From assembly GCF_947495315.1 (NCBI RefSeq), contig NZ_CANLYD010000001.1:744001-808000 (forward strand): 64,000 nucleotides of DNA, written 5' to 3'. Positions 52,001 to 60,852 of this stretch are shown here, piece by piece (the stretch's first letter is position 1; each line of letters opens with the position of its first letter). The stretch is from an uncultured Aquimarina sp. (GTDB lineage: Bacteria; Bacteroidota; Bacteroidia; Flavobacteriales; Flavobacteriaceae). The notes under the pieces are model-generated. The model searched no databases and had not been told where the DNA came from. It saw nothing but the letters and a program-made list of their open reading frames with translations. The position numbers and the translations under genes were made by a program.

Positions 52001-53513
52001 TATTGAAGATTTATCACAGTTGATTTATGATTTAAAATCAGCAAACCGATCTGCTAGAATTAATGTGAAATTAGTGTCAGAAGTAGGAGTGGGAACAGTC
52101 GCTGCAGGTGTTGCCAAAGCAAAGGCAGATGTTGTATTGATTTCTGGTTTTGACGGAGGAACAGGAGCATCACCATTAACTTCATTAAAACATGCAGGTT
52201 TACCTTGGGAATTAGGAATTGCCGAAGCACAACAAACACTTGTAGGTAATAATCTTAGAAGCCGAATTGTTTTGGAATGTGATGGACAGTTAAAAACAGG
52301 TCGCGATGTAGCAGTAGCTTGTTTATTAGGAGCAGAAGAATTTGGTTTTGCCACAGCACCTTTAGTAGCATCTGGATGTGTGATGATGCGTGTTTGTCAT
52401 TTAAATACATGTCCAGTGGGTATTGCAACTCAGAATCCTGAATTACGTAAGAAATTTAAAGGAAAACCGGAACACGTAGTAAATTATATGTATTTCGTTG
52501 CTCAGGAACTGAGAGAGATTATGGCACAACTTGGTTTCAGAACTATCAATGAAATGGTAGGTCAAGTACATAAGTTAGATCGTAAGCAAGCTATAGAACA
52601 TTATAAAACTGCTGGAGTAGATCTTTCGCCAATCCTACATAAGGTAGAAGCTCCAGAAGGAGTAGAAGTATACAATTCAGAAACGCAAGATCACTGTCTT
52701 GGAAAATCAATAGATTTCGAAATTATAGAACAAGCACATCAGGCATTGTTCAGAAAGGAGAAGACCACACTAGATTTTGATATTACCAATACAGATAGAG
52801 CAGTAGGAGCAATTCTTAGTAATGAGATATCTAAAATATACGGAGCACAAGGATTACCGGATAGCACGCTGAAATTGAATTTTACAGGAGCCGCTGGACA
52901 AAGTTTTGGAGCATTTGCTACTAAAGGATTGACTATGGTAGTAAATGGTAATACTAATGATTATCTGGGCAAAGGACTGTCTGGAGCTAAGCTAATTATC
53001 AAAGTGCCTGATGAAGCTACTTTAGTGCCTGAAGAGAATGTAATTACTGGTAACGTTACTTTATACGGCGCTACAGATGGAGAGGTATATATTAATGGAA
53101 AAGCAGGAGAACGATTCTGTGTTCGTAACTCTGGAGCCAAAGCAGTTGTAGAAGGTATCGGAGACCACGGATGTGAATATATGACTGGTGGAGTTGCTGT
53201 GATCCTAGGAGAAGTGGGTAGAAACTTCGGAGCAGGTATGTCTGGAGGTATTGCGTACATCTATGATGATAAAAAGACATTCGAAGCGCATTGTAATAAA
53301 GAAGCATTAAATCTGGATCCGGTAGAAATACCAGAAGATGTGATCGAATTAAAAGAGTTGATAGAATCACATTACAATGCAACTTTAAGTCCATTGGCGC
53401 AAAGAATTCTGGAGAATTGGGAAAATGAATTACCAAAATTCATCAAGATCTTCCCAGAAGAGTATAAGCAGGCTTTAAAACGATTAGAAGAAGAAAAATT
53501 AGCACAAGCATAA
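49014..53513 (+). CDS. gltB: Glutamate synthase (GOGAT) large subunit
   Basis: 1499 residues, full length. The N-terminal Ntn amidotransferase domain begins at Cys16 after a short propeptide ([16 protein letters not shown]), with [18 protein letters not shown] and [30 protein letters not shown]. The central domain (about 470-770) precedes the FMN-binding synthase domain (about 830-1220; [70 protein letters not shown]). The 3Fe-4S cysteines are in [17 protein letters not shown]. The C-terminal GxGxG beta-helix contains [20 protein letters not shown]-type repeats. With GltD it converts glutamine and 2-oxoglutarate to two glutamates. gltD follows after 12 bp, and P-II/amtB are divergent. Confidence 0.97.
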   Translation: [1499 protein letters not shown]

Positions 53514-53525
53514 ACGATAAGAAAC

Positions 53526-54989
53526 ATGGGAAAGATAACTGGATTTTTAGAATTTGAAAGAGAGATAGAACAGTACCAGCCTGTTAAAGATCGTATAAAA
53601 GGATACAATGAGTTTACTGTACCTATGGAGGAAAGTAAACTAAAAAATCAAGGAGCAAGATGTATGGATTGCGGAATCCCATTTTGTCATAGTGGATGTC
53701 CGTTAGGAAATCTGATTCCTGATTTTAATGATGCTGTATACCGAGGTAAATGGGAAAAAGCGGCTAGTATATTACATTCTACAAATAACTTCCCTGAATT
53801 TACTGGGAGATTATGTCCTGCTCCTTGCGAAGAAGCTTGTGTCCTTGGAATTAATGAGGATCCTGTGACGATAGAAAATATAGAAAAGAATATAGTAGAA
53901 CAAGCTTTTGAAAATGGATGGGTAAAAGCGAACCCGCCAAGAGAGAGAACTGGTAAAACTGTCGCTGTAATTGGATCAGGACCTGCCGGACTAGCAACAG
54001 CACAACAATTGAATCGAGCGGGACATTTAGTAACTGTTTTCGAAAGAGATGAAAAAGTAGGAGGGTTGTTACGTTATGGAATTCCAGACTTCAAGATGGA
54101 AAAGAATGTGATTGATCGTCGTGTTACCGTTTTAGAAGAAGAAGGTATTGTGTTTAAGACAAATACTGCTATAGGAAAGGATATTAAAGCGGATCAATTA
54201 AAGGCAGAGTATGATGCAGTAGTATTGTGTACAGGAGCAACAGTACGTCGTAACTTACCGGTAAAAGGATCTGATCTAAAAGGAGTGGTTCAGGCTATGG
54301 ATTTCTTACCGCAAAACAATAGAAGAGTAGATGGCATAAAAGAGCTGGGCGAAGAAATTTTGGCAACTGGTAAGGATGTGATTGTAATTGGAGGAGGAGA
54401 TACAGGATCTGATTGTATTGGTACATCGGTGCGTCACGGAGCTACCTCGGTAACGAATTTCGAAATTATGGGTAAAGGTACAATAGAACGCCCTGCCAAT
54501 CAGCCTTGGCCATTTTGGCCTATGCGTTTACGTACGAGCTCTTCTCATCAAGAAGGAGCAGAACGTAACTGGAGTATTTCTACCAAAGAGTTTTTAGGAG
54601 ATGAAAAGGGTAATCTTAGGGGGTTAATAACGTCAGAAGTTGAATGGGTAAAAGAAAATGGTCGTTTTACATTAAAAGAAATTCCTGATACAGAGAAAGA
54701 ATGGAAATGTGAGCTAGCTTTATTAGCGATGGGATTCACCGGATCTGAGCCAACAATTGCAGAGCAATTAGGAATTGATATGGATACCAGAACAAATATA
54801 AAAGCTACTGAGGATGACTATGCCACCAATGTAAAAGGTGTTTTTGCTGCGGGGGATACTCGTAGAGGACAATCATTAATTGTTTGGGCAATAGCAGAAG
54901 GCAGACAAGCAGCATATCATATAGATACGTATTTAATGGGGAGCTCTAATTTACCTCTTAAAGGGGATGGAGATTTGCCAAGAGTATAG
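53526..54989 (+). CDS. gltD: Glutamate synthase small subunit
   Basis: 487 residues. The N-terminal 4Fe-4S region has CMDCGIPFCHSGCPLGNLIPDFND and FTGRLCPAPCEEACVLGINEDPVTIENIE. The FAD motif is VAVIGSGPAGLATAQQLNRAGHLVTVFER (about 145-173) and the NAD(P)H motif is VIVIGGGDTGSDCIGTSVRHGA. The C-terminal FAD segment reads GVFAAGDTRRGQSLIVWAIAEGRQAA. It passes electrons from NAD(P)H to the FMN and 3Fe-4S centre of GltB. Twelve bp separate it from gltB, and an intrinsic terminator follows. Confidence 0.97.
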   Translation: MGKITGFLEFEREIEQYQPVKDRIKGYNEFTVPMEESKLKNQGARCMDCGIPFCHSGCPLGNLIPDFNDAVYRGKWEKAASILHSTNNFPEFTGRLCPAPCEEACVLGINEDPVTIENIEKNIVEQAFENGWVKANPPRERTGKTVAVIGSGPAGLATAQQLNRAGHLVTVFERDEKVGGLLRYGIPDFKMEKNVIDRRVTVLEEEGIVFKTNTAIGKDIKADQLKAEYDAVVLCTGATVRRNLPVKGSDLKGVVQAMDFLPQNNRRVDGIKELGEEILATGKDVIVIGGGDTGSDCIGTSVRHGATSVTNFEIMGKGTIERPANQPWPFWPMRLRTSSSHQEGAERNWSISTKEFLGDEKGNLRGLITSEVEWVKENGRFTLKEIPDTEKEWKCELALLAMGFTGSEPTIAEQLGIDMDTRTNIKATEDDYATNVKGVFAAGDTRRGQSLIVWAIAEGRQAAYHIDTYLMGSSNLPLKGDGDLPRV

Positions 54990-55043
54990 GATTTAGATCC
55001 ATAAGGTTTTAAAAACCTCAAAAATTTTTTAGATGTTAAGAAT

Positions 55044-55076
55044 AAGCTGCTAACTTTCGAATTAGCAGCTTTTTTA
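55044..55076 (+). terminator. Intrinsic terminator of gltBD
   Basis: AAGCTGCTAA and TTAGCAGCTT form a 10-bp stem with loop CTTTCGAA, followed by a T run. A weaker hairpin (AGGTTT/AAACCT near 55004-55018) precedes it. Confidence 0.88.
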
Positions 55077-55106
55077 TATACTACCGTTATTTATTTGGAA
55101 TAAGAA

Positions 55107-55841
55107 TTACTTCTTTAATATTCTGTCATTAACTATTTTTTCCATAATAGAAGTTCTATAGTTACGTCCTAATGGAATATAATGTGAACCAATTGTTATT
55201 CCTTCTGTTTCAATAGCTTCAATTTTGCGAAGACAAACAATAAAAGATTTATGGACTTGCATAAAAATATCCGAATCTAACTGTTTAGCGACTTCTTTAA
55301 GAGGGATTAAAGAGAGATGTTTCTTTCCATCAGTAGTATGAAAAGCAACATAGTTTTGCATAGATTTGATGAATAAGATATCATCAATATATATTTTTTT
55401 ATAAGTACTCTCACATTTTATAAAAACATGATCCGATCCTGAAGTATCCTGATTCTGAGTTACACTAGTTTTACTTTGTGTCAAAAGATACTGCTCTTTT
55501 ACTTTACAAACAGCTTTAAAAAAACGAGTAAACGTAATTGGTTTTAATAAATAGTCCATTACGTCTAAATCAAATCCATCCAAGGCATAGTTAGGAAAAG
55601 CAGTTGTGATTATAACCATTGGTCGAGATTTCATAGATTTTAAAAACTCTATTCCATTCATTCTTGGCATCTGAATATCTAGAAAAAGTAAGTCCGCTTG
55701 ATGAGCATTCTTGATCTTATTTATTTCCAAAGGATTATTACAAGATCCTTGCAGTTCCAGAAAATCTACTTCGTTTATATAATTAGAAACACATTCTCTT
55801 GCTAAAGGCTCGTCATCAATTACAATACATTTTAAAACCAT
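55107..55841 (-). CDS. LytTR-family response regulator
   Basis: 244 residues. The receiver domain (1-120) has acidic residues in IVIDDEP, phosphoacceptor Asp55 (LLFLDIQMPRMNG) and the Lys in YLLKPI. The LytTR DNA-binding domain (about 140-240) contains DHVFIKCESTYKKIYIDDILFIKSMQNYVAFHTTDGKKHLSLIPLKEVAKQL and FMQVHKSFIVCLRKIEAI. It pairs with the LytS-type kinase gene 11 bp upstream. The two divide away from the secreted-protein cluster at 57259, the nearest plausible target. Confidence 0.94.
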   Translation of the reverse strand: MVLKCIVIDDEPLARECVSNYINEVDFLELQGSCNNPLEINKIKNAHQADLLFLDIQMPRMNGIEFLKSMKSRPMVIITTAFPNYALDGFDLDVMDYLLKPITFTRFFKAVCKVKEQYLLTQSKTSVTQNQDTSGSDHVFIKCESTYKKIYIDDILFIKSMQNYVAFHTTDGKKHLSLIPLKEVAKQLDSDIFMQVHKSFIVCLRKIEAIETEGITIGSHYIPLGRNYRTSIMEKIVNDRILKK

Positions 55842-55852
55842 GATTTCTTTTT

Positions 55853-57010
55853 TTAAGATTGTAATGAAGTTAAAGGTGCAATAGGTAGTTCTGATAGAGT
55901 AGGAGCTCCATTCAATGTTACTTCTAGCCTTATCTTATAGATACCTTCCGTTTTTTTTATAGACAGTTCGTATTGGTCGTGATATACTAAATCTAATCTT
56001 CTCTGAACATTTTTTAAGCCTATTCCACTATTTTTCATCAAGTCATCAGAATTGTCATCATAATGAATGATAGTATTTGCAACTTCAAATAAGATTTTTT
56101 CATTTGAAAAATGAAAATTTATAGAAATCCAATTTTTTTGATGAGCACCTTGTGACACGTGTTTGAAAGCATTTTCCACAAAAGGCATTAAAATAAAAGG
56201 GGCTACAGAAACATTACCATAGATTTGATCTTCGATGTTAGTAATTACCTTTACAGTGTTGTCAAGTCTTAGTTTTCCTAAATCAATAAAATTCTGAAGA
56301 TAATTTATTTCCTTATTTAAAGGGATTTTGGACTCATTGCATTCATATAATTGATAACGCATAAGATCCGAAAAATTGGCTAGTGATTCTGAAGCCATAT
56401 CTGGATTTTTATGAATCAATACAAAAATCGAATTGATCGTATTGAACAAAAAATGAGGATTGAATTGAGACTTCAAAAATTTAAGTTCTGTTTCTACTTT
56501 TTCTTTTTCTAATAACTGCTGTCGTTGCTGTGATTTAATCCAGTTTTTTGCCAGTTTAATACTCATTGCGAGTGTCATACTCGCTAATGTAGATGACAAA
56601 GGACTTGATTTTACTAATTTTGTAAAGGTTTGATCACCAAACAATTCGTTGAGGGTGGAGTTAGAAACATAGGCTGCAACGAAATATCCTGAAGTAATTA
56701 TCAATACCGTAATTAATATAGTTAAACCCAAAAAAAAGAGATACGTGAGGTATTTTCTTTTTTCTAGAAACTTGGGAATTAAATAATACAAATTGAAATA
56801 AACCGCCGCTGCCTGAAAAACAAAATAGAATAGAAATTTCACATTATAAGGCGAAAAGAAAATATTATAAGCAGCTTCTTTAATACTACCAATGCCAATT
56901 GCCCACCACATATAATGATACACAAACCAAAAAAGAAGGTGATGCGCTTTGTAGCGATATAAACCGATAAGTAATTTAGAATTCTTTATAGCATCCAATT
57001 CTATCTGCAT
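55853..57010 (-). CDS. LytS/YehU-type sensor histidine kinase
   Basis: 385 residues. Four membrane helices lie near 23-45, 55-76, 88-112 and 136-155. A coiled segment (KSQQRQQLLEKEKVETELKFLKSQ) leads into the His_kinase domain with His186 in FNPHFLFNTINSIFVLIHKNP. The ATP-binding part contains VAPFILMPFVENAFKHV and NSGIGLKNVQRRLDLVYHDQY. There is no large extracytoplasmic sensor, so the signal may act within the membrane. It is the obligate partner of the LytTR regulator. It is divergent from the 57259 gene across 248 bp. Confidence 0.94.
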   Translation of the reverse strand: MQIELDAIKNSKLLIGLYRYKAHHLLFWFVYHYMWWAIGIGSIKEAAYNIFFSPYNVKFLFYFVFQAAAVYFNLYYLIPKFLEKRKYLTYLFFLGLTILITVLIITSGYFVAAYVSNSTLNELFGDQTFTKLVKSSPLSSTLASMTLAMSIKLAKNWIKSQQRQQLLEKEKVETELKFLKSQFNPHFLFNTINSIFVLIHKNPDMASESLANFSDLMRYQLYECNESKIPLNKEINYLQNFIDLGKLRLDNTVKVITNIEDQIYGNVSVAPFILMPFVENAFKHVSQGAHQKNWISINFHFSNEKILFEVANTIIHYDDNSDDLMKNSGIGLKNVQRRLDLVYHDQYELSIKKTEGIYKIRLEVTLNGAPTLSELPIAPLTSLQS

Positions 57011-57258
57011 AAAACGTAGTATTTAAGACCAAGTAAAATAAGAAAATAGTTTTGAAACACATACAGTAGCTTTGATTTATTGACGAATGTATTCAAATTA
57101 TTGATGAACAGCTTTAGATCTAACTTTACCTATAATTATTGCAATAAGTAATAAAATTTTACTGATCATCAATTGTAAGTAGCGTTTTATCAATTCCAGT
57201 CATTACTCTCTTCATTTTTGGGATATTTTAGCTAATAACCACTGAAAATAATGAAGCT

Positions 57259-58200
57259 ATGAGACATCTCAGAAACAACTTTCTTTTATTGATTTTTATT
57301 TTTACAAGTATTCAGAATATAATTGCTCAAACAGAATCGATAGCTAAAGAAAGCATCGAAGTATATCTAAATAAATTCATTGCAGATTATACTAAAGGAA
57401 TGAGGGGCGCTAATCCTAAGCTTTTTGAGGAGTATTATGATGAAGATATTCGGTTGATGCCGGCTTTTCAAAAGACACTGTTAGGTAAAGAGAACGCATC
57501 AATTTATCACAAAGCATTTTTTGATCGATTTGATATTTTAGAATATAAAAGAGAGAATTTAGAAACACTGGATTTGGGCTCTCAACTTTCCGTTTTAGGA
57601 ACTTTTACTATGAAAGTCAGGTTGAAGAACACAGAAAAAATAGAAGAACTCAACGGAAAATATATCGACATCTGGAAAAAAGAAAATAGCAAACTTTCTC
57701 TTATTTCACAGATATGGAATTATAATCATCACACAGATCTTACAGAGCAATTAAAATTTGATAATATTCCTGGTACTGTATTGGCATATCAGGGACATCT
57801 ACCTGTTGACAATGATATACGTTTTGAACTGGCAGCGTTGAATCAATTTATGGAAGAGTTTATATCACATGGCGATTATAAAATATGGTCACAGTTGTAC
57901 GCAAATGATGTCCTAGCTATGTTTAGTTATAAACCGATATATAGAGATAAAAAATCATTAGACAAATTTCTGAAAGCACATGTTGCCGAACTACCAATTT
58001 TCGAAAAATTAGATATAAGGAACAACCATATTGATGATTTAGGTACGTATATAGTGAATTATGCAAGTCATATCGCAAACTGGCGTAATGACCAATACTC
58101 AGGAATAAGTACAGGAAAAGGTATAAAAATATGGAGAAGAGAACCTAATGGTTCACTTAAGATAGTGAGACAAATAGCTACCTACGATTATAATTATTAA
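57259..58200 (+). CDS. Exported tandem NTF2-like (SnoaL/DUF4440-type) protein
   Basis: 313 residues with a cleavable signal peptide (FLLLIFIFTSIQNIIAQ). Two NTF2-like units follow. The first is about 28-155 (YLNKFIADYTKGMRGANPKLFEEYYDEDIRLMPAFQKTLLGKENASIYHKAFF ... YIDIWKKENSKLSLISQIWNY). The second is about 185-310 (LNQFMEEFISHGDYKIWSQLYANDVLAMFSYKPIYRDKKSLDKFLKAHV ... GIKIWRREPNGSLKIVRQIATYDYNY). Each has the DxxxL-P pattern and a W[KR][KR] strand near its end, but no obvious catalytic residue. It is the first gene of a four-gene cluster, 16 bp before the esterase-like gene. The function may be ligand binding or a hydratase/isomerase-type reaction. Confidence 0.85.
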   Translation: MRHLRNNFLLLIFIFTSIQNIIAQTESIAKESIEVYLNKFIADYTKGMRGANPKLFEEYYDEDIRLMPAFQKTLLGKENASIYHKAFFDRFDILEYKRENLETLDLGSQLSVLGTFTMKVRLKNTEKIEELNGKYIDIWKKENSKLSLISQIWNYNHHTDLTEQLKFDNIPGTVLAYQGHLPVDNDIRFELAALNQFMEEFISHGDYKIWSQLYANDVLAMFSYKPIYRDKKSLDKFLKAHVAELPIFEKLDIRNNHIDDLGTYIVNYASHIANWRNDQYSGISTGKGIKIWRREPNGSLKIVRQIATYDYNY

Positions 58201-58216
58201 CCAGATATCTTAAACA

Positions 58217-59302
58217 ATGAAGTACTTTATAAAATTTATGACTTTTTCCTTTAAAACACCACTATTATGTTTGTTCATTATTTGTTTATCGCCTAATATA
58301 TTTGGTCAGTATCAGATGAAGGGCAAAGTAATTAATGATACTCTTAATTCTAAAGTTTTGGCTTTGAATAAAGTAAGGTTAAATACAAAACGAAATATAA
58401 AAATTTACCTGCCGCCAGGTTATTCATCATCAAAAAACAAGTATCCAGTAGTCTATTATTTTCATAGTTTGTTTGAGAACCCAAATCACGTGATTTCGGA
58501 TCATAAAACTCCTGAAATAATAGATAAAAATATTTCAGAAAATCGATCTAAGGAGTTCATTTTTGTAGTTGCGGATTTTACTTCACCTACTATTGGAAGT
58601 CTTTTTGAAAACTCTAGTACGAGTGGTTATTGGTTGGATTTTATTACAAAAGAATTAGTCCCGTTTATAGATCAGAAATATCGAACGATTTCTGATAAAA
58701 ACAGTAGGGCAGTAATCGGTCATTTTATGGGAGGAAGAGGAGCGTTAAAAGTTGCTATGGCTTATCCACAAATCTTTGGAATTGTTTACGCTTTGCACCC
58801 AGTAGCTACGGGGTCGGGATATTTACCAAGAGTTTCTTTAGGTGTTGATTGGGATAAAGTGCTATTAGCAAAATCATATAAAGATGTTGGGGATGATATA
58901 AGGACCAAGATCTTTACTAGCGTATGTCAAGCATTTCTTCCTAATCCAGATAGACCTCCATTGTATTGCGATTTTCTATTTGAAAAAGACGAAAACGAGG
59001 TACTGAAACTTCATCCAAAAAATGTTAGAAAGGAACAAAAGGGGTTTCATTTAGATGAAAGATTAGATGAATATGCTGATAATTTAAGAAATTTAAAAGC
59101 AATCGCATTCGATTGGGCAAGATTCGATCAGACACAGGCTCATGTGATCTCTAATCGTAGATTCAGTAAAAAATTAATGGATTTAGGTGTTGATCACGAA
59201 GGAATTGAATTTGTAGGAGATCCCTGGAACAAATATTGGGGAGATGATGGACGCATCGCTACAAGAGTCTTACCATTTTTGAATAAACACTTGAAATTTT
59301 AA
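58217..59302 (+). CDS. Exported esterase-fold protein lacking catalytic Ser
   Basis: 361 residues. A signal peptide (about 1-31, FIICLSPNIFGQ) precedes an esterase D/ferri-enterochelin-esterase fold. RNIKIYLPPGYSSSKNKYPVVYYFHSLFEN is the usual opening. The nucleophile elbow reads VIGHFMGGRGALKVAMAYP, so the expected Ser of GHSMGG is Phe170 (codon TTT). Near the C-terminus, where GGHxWxxW is usual, the sequence is VGDPWNKYWGDD, so the catalytic His also appears lost. The rest of the fold is well kept, which suggests a pseudoenzyme with a binding role rather than random decay. It lies between NTF2-like genes (16 and 21 bp spacers) in one operon. Confidence 0.85.
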   Translation: MKYFIKFMTFSFKTPLLCLFIICLSPNIFGQYQMKGKVINDTLNSKVLALNKVRLNTKRNIKIYLPPGYSSSKNKYPVVYYFHSLFENPNHVISDHKTPEIIDKNISENRSKEFIFVVADFTSPTIGSLFENSSTSGYWLDFITKELVPFIDQKYRTISDKNSRAVIGHFMGGRGALKVAMAYPQIFGIVYALHPVATGSGYLPRVSLGVDWDKVLLAKSYKDVGDDIRTKIFTSVCQAFLPNPDRPPLYCDFLFEKDENEVLKLHPKNVRKEQKGFHLDERLDEYADNLRNLKAIAFDWARFDQTQAHVISNRRFSKKLMDLGVDHEGIEFVGDPWNKYWGDDGRIATRVLPFLNKHLKF

Positions 59303-59323
59303 CTAACTTCAAATTACAAGAAA

Positions 59324-59791
59324 ATGAAAGGCAAACATTCATTATGGAGTATAATAGTTCTATTACTGTTCATACAATGCAAGAATAGTTTAGAAACTTC
59401 AAATTATTTTAAAGAGCAAGATCAAAAATCTGTACAGGCTATTTTAAAAGTATTAGACGATCATAGTATTTCCACGATAAATAAAATGGATGTTTGGGTA
59501 GATGATTTGGTTCATATGGCCCCAAATCATGCTGTAATTACTAATAAATCTTCATTAATAGAACATATCAACAGTGAAAAGCAATATGGTAATGTTGATA
59601 TGAAGCATGAAATAGTTGAGATGCATTCTTTTGAAAAAATTGTAGTTATGCGTGGTAAGGTAACAGGAACATTTTATCCGGTTAATGGTGGTGTATCGAA
59701 TACTTTTGAAACTAAAAATCTATTTGTTTTTCGAAGGATGAAGGATAATTCTTTAAAAATCTGGAAAGTGATTTTTAATATGACTTCTTAA
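59324..59791 (+). CDS. NTF2-like lipoprotein
   Basis: 155 residues. The lipoprotein signal is SIIVLLLFIQCKNSLE (Cys19). A single NTF2-like domain follows (DQKSVQAILKVLDDHSISTINKMDVWVDDLVHMAPNHAVITNKSSLIEHINSE ... NTFETKNLFVFRRMKDNSLKIWKVIFNM). It ends with the same WK strand as its neighbours. Single-domain version of the tandem proteins on either side. It is the third gene of the cluster, 30 bp before the next. Confidence 0.85.
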   Translation: MKGKHSLWSIIVLLLFIQCKNSLETSNYFKEQDQKSVQAILKVLDDHSISTINKMDVWVDDLVHMAPNHAVITNKSSLIEHINSEKQYGNVDMKHEIVEMHSFEKIVVMRGKVTGTFYPVNGGVSNTFETKNLFVFRRMKDNSLKIWKVIFNMTS

Positions 59792-59821
59792 ACAAAATTC
59801 AGAATTCTAAAAGACTAAATA

Positions 59822-60730
59822 ATGAAGAAATATATATCCTTAGTTTTTGTGTTAGTAGCGTTATTAGCCTGTGAAAACTCAAAAAATAATAAAGTTGATA
59901 CATTTGAACAATCAGAAACAGTAGAAGATCTTTTACAAGAATACAATCAAAAAATTAGTAATGCTACAAAGACAAGATCGTTTGAAATAATTCGTGATTT
60001 ATATGATCAAGAGTCTTTGTTAATGACAGATTACAATCCTTTAATAGTAAATAGTGATAATATTAAAATATATTATGATACCGTATTCGCCAGACAGAAT
60101 ATTAAGGAGTATGATAGGCAAACAATAGATGTTTTAGAATTTACTAACAGAATTATTGAGATAGGATTATTTACCAAGGTTTTTGAAAACTCCGAAAAAT
60201 TAGAAGGTAAATATTTTAATGTCTGGAAAAAGGACACACAAGGAAAACTAAAATTACGTGCAGAATCATTTGGATATTTACGAAATATCGATGACCCTTC
60301 GATATTCTTAGTTCCAGAAGTTACTACCTCTATACCTAAAGTTATTACAATACCAAGAGAATTAGAAGCATATATTGCTTTGGGGAAAAATAATGTAATA
60401 ACTAGAGTTCCTGAGAAAACTGCGGATTCATATACAGATGAAGCAATGTACTTACCGTTTGCTAATACTATTAAAATAGGAAAGTCTGTTTTGATAGATC
60501 ACTATAAAGCATATTATCATAATCCGGCAAAAATAGATTCTCTTGAACTGATGACGTATGCATACGATAAAGTAGAAAACGGCTATATAAAATACGGTGG
60601 ATTTTATGTAGATTGGACAGTTCAGGGATTTTCTGGGAGTACTGCAGGAAACGGGATTTCATATTGGCGTAGAGAAAAAGATAATTCACTCAGAATACAT
60701 AGGCAAATAGGATTGCATATACATAAATAA
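59822..60730 (+). CDS. Tandem NTF2-like lipoprotein
   Basis: 302 residues. The lipoprotein signal is LVFVLVALLACENSKNN (Cys17). As in the 57259 product, two NTF2-like units follow. The first is about 35-165 (LLQEYNQKISNATKTRSFEIIRDLYDQESLLMTDYNPLIVNSDNIKIYYDTVF ... KYFNVWKKDTQGKLKLRAE). The second is about 180-300 (KTADSYTDEAMYLPFANTIKIGKSVLIDHYKAYYHNPAKIDSLEL ... GISYWRREKDNSLRIHRQIGLHIHK). The shared layout and closing YWRRExxxSLRIHRQI motif mark it as a paralogue of the 57259 product. It is last in the operon, with a hairpin just downstream. Confidence 0.85.
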   Translation: MKKYISLVFVLVALLACENSKNNKVDTFEQSETVEDLLQEYNQKISNATKTRSFEIIRDLYDQESLLMTDYNPLIVNSDNIKIYYDTVFARQNIKEYDRQTIDVLEFTNRIIEIGLFTKVFENSEKLEGKYFNVWKKDTQGKLKLRAESFGYLRNIDDPSIFLVPEVTTSIPKVITIPRELEAYIALGKNNVITRVPEKTADSYTDEAMYLPFANTIKIGKSVLIDHYKAYYHNPAKIDSLELMTYAYDKVENGYIKYGGFYVDWTVQGFSGSTAGNGISYWRREKDNSLRIHRQIGLHIHK

Positions 60731-60816
60731 CGAAACTGCATTGAAATAAAATTTTATGGAACCCCGAAATTGAAGCCTGATAAAATTGTCTAGTCACTGA
60801 TAATAGATGAAATATG

Positions 60817-60852
60817 AAAAATGCTGCTAACTAAAATAATTAACAGCATTTT
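60817..60852. terminator. Hairpin terminator between the NTF2-like cluster and the M56 gene
   Basis: AAAATGCTG and CAGCATTTT form the outer stem, with TAA/TTA inner pairs after one mismatch. It lies between convergent genes. A/T flanks allow termination from both sides. Confidence 0.75.

Noticed and set aside
55004..55018. AGGTTT/AAACCT hairpin as the main gltD terminator
   Set aside because: Its 6-bp A/T-rich stem is weak. The 10-bp stem with a T run at 55044-55076 is much better.
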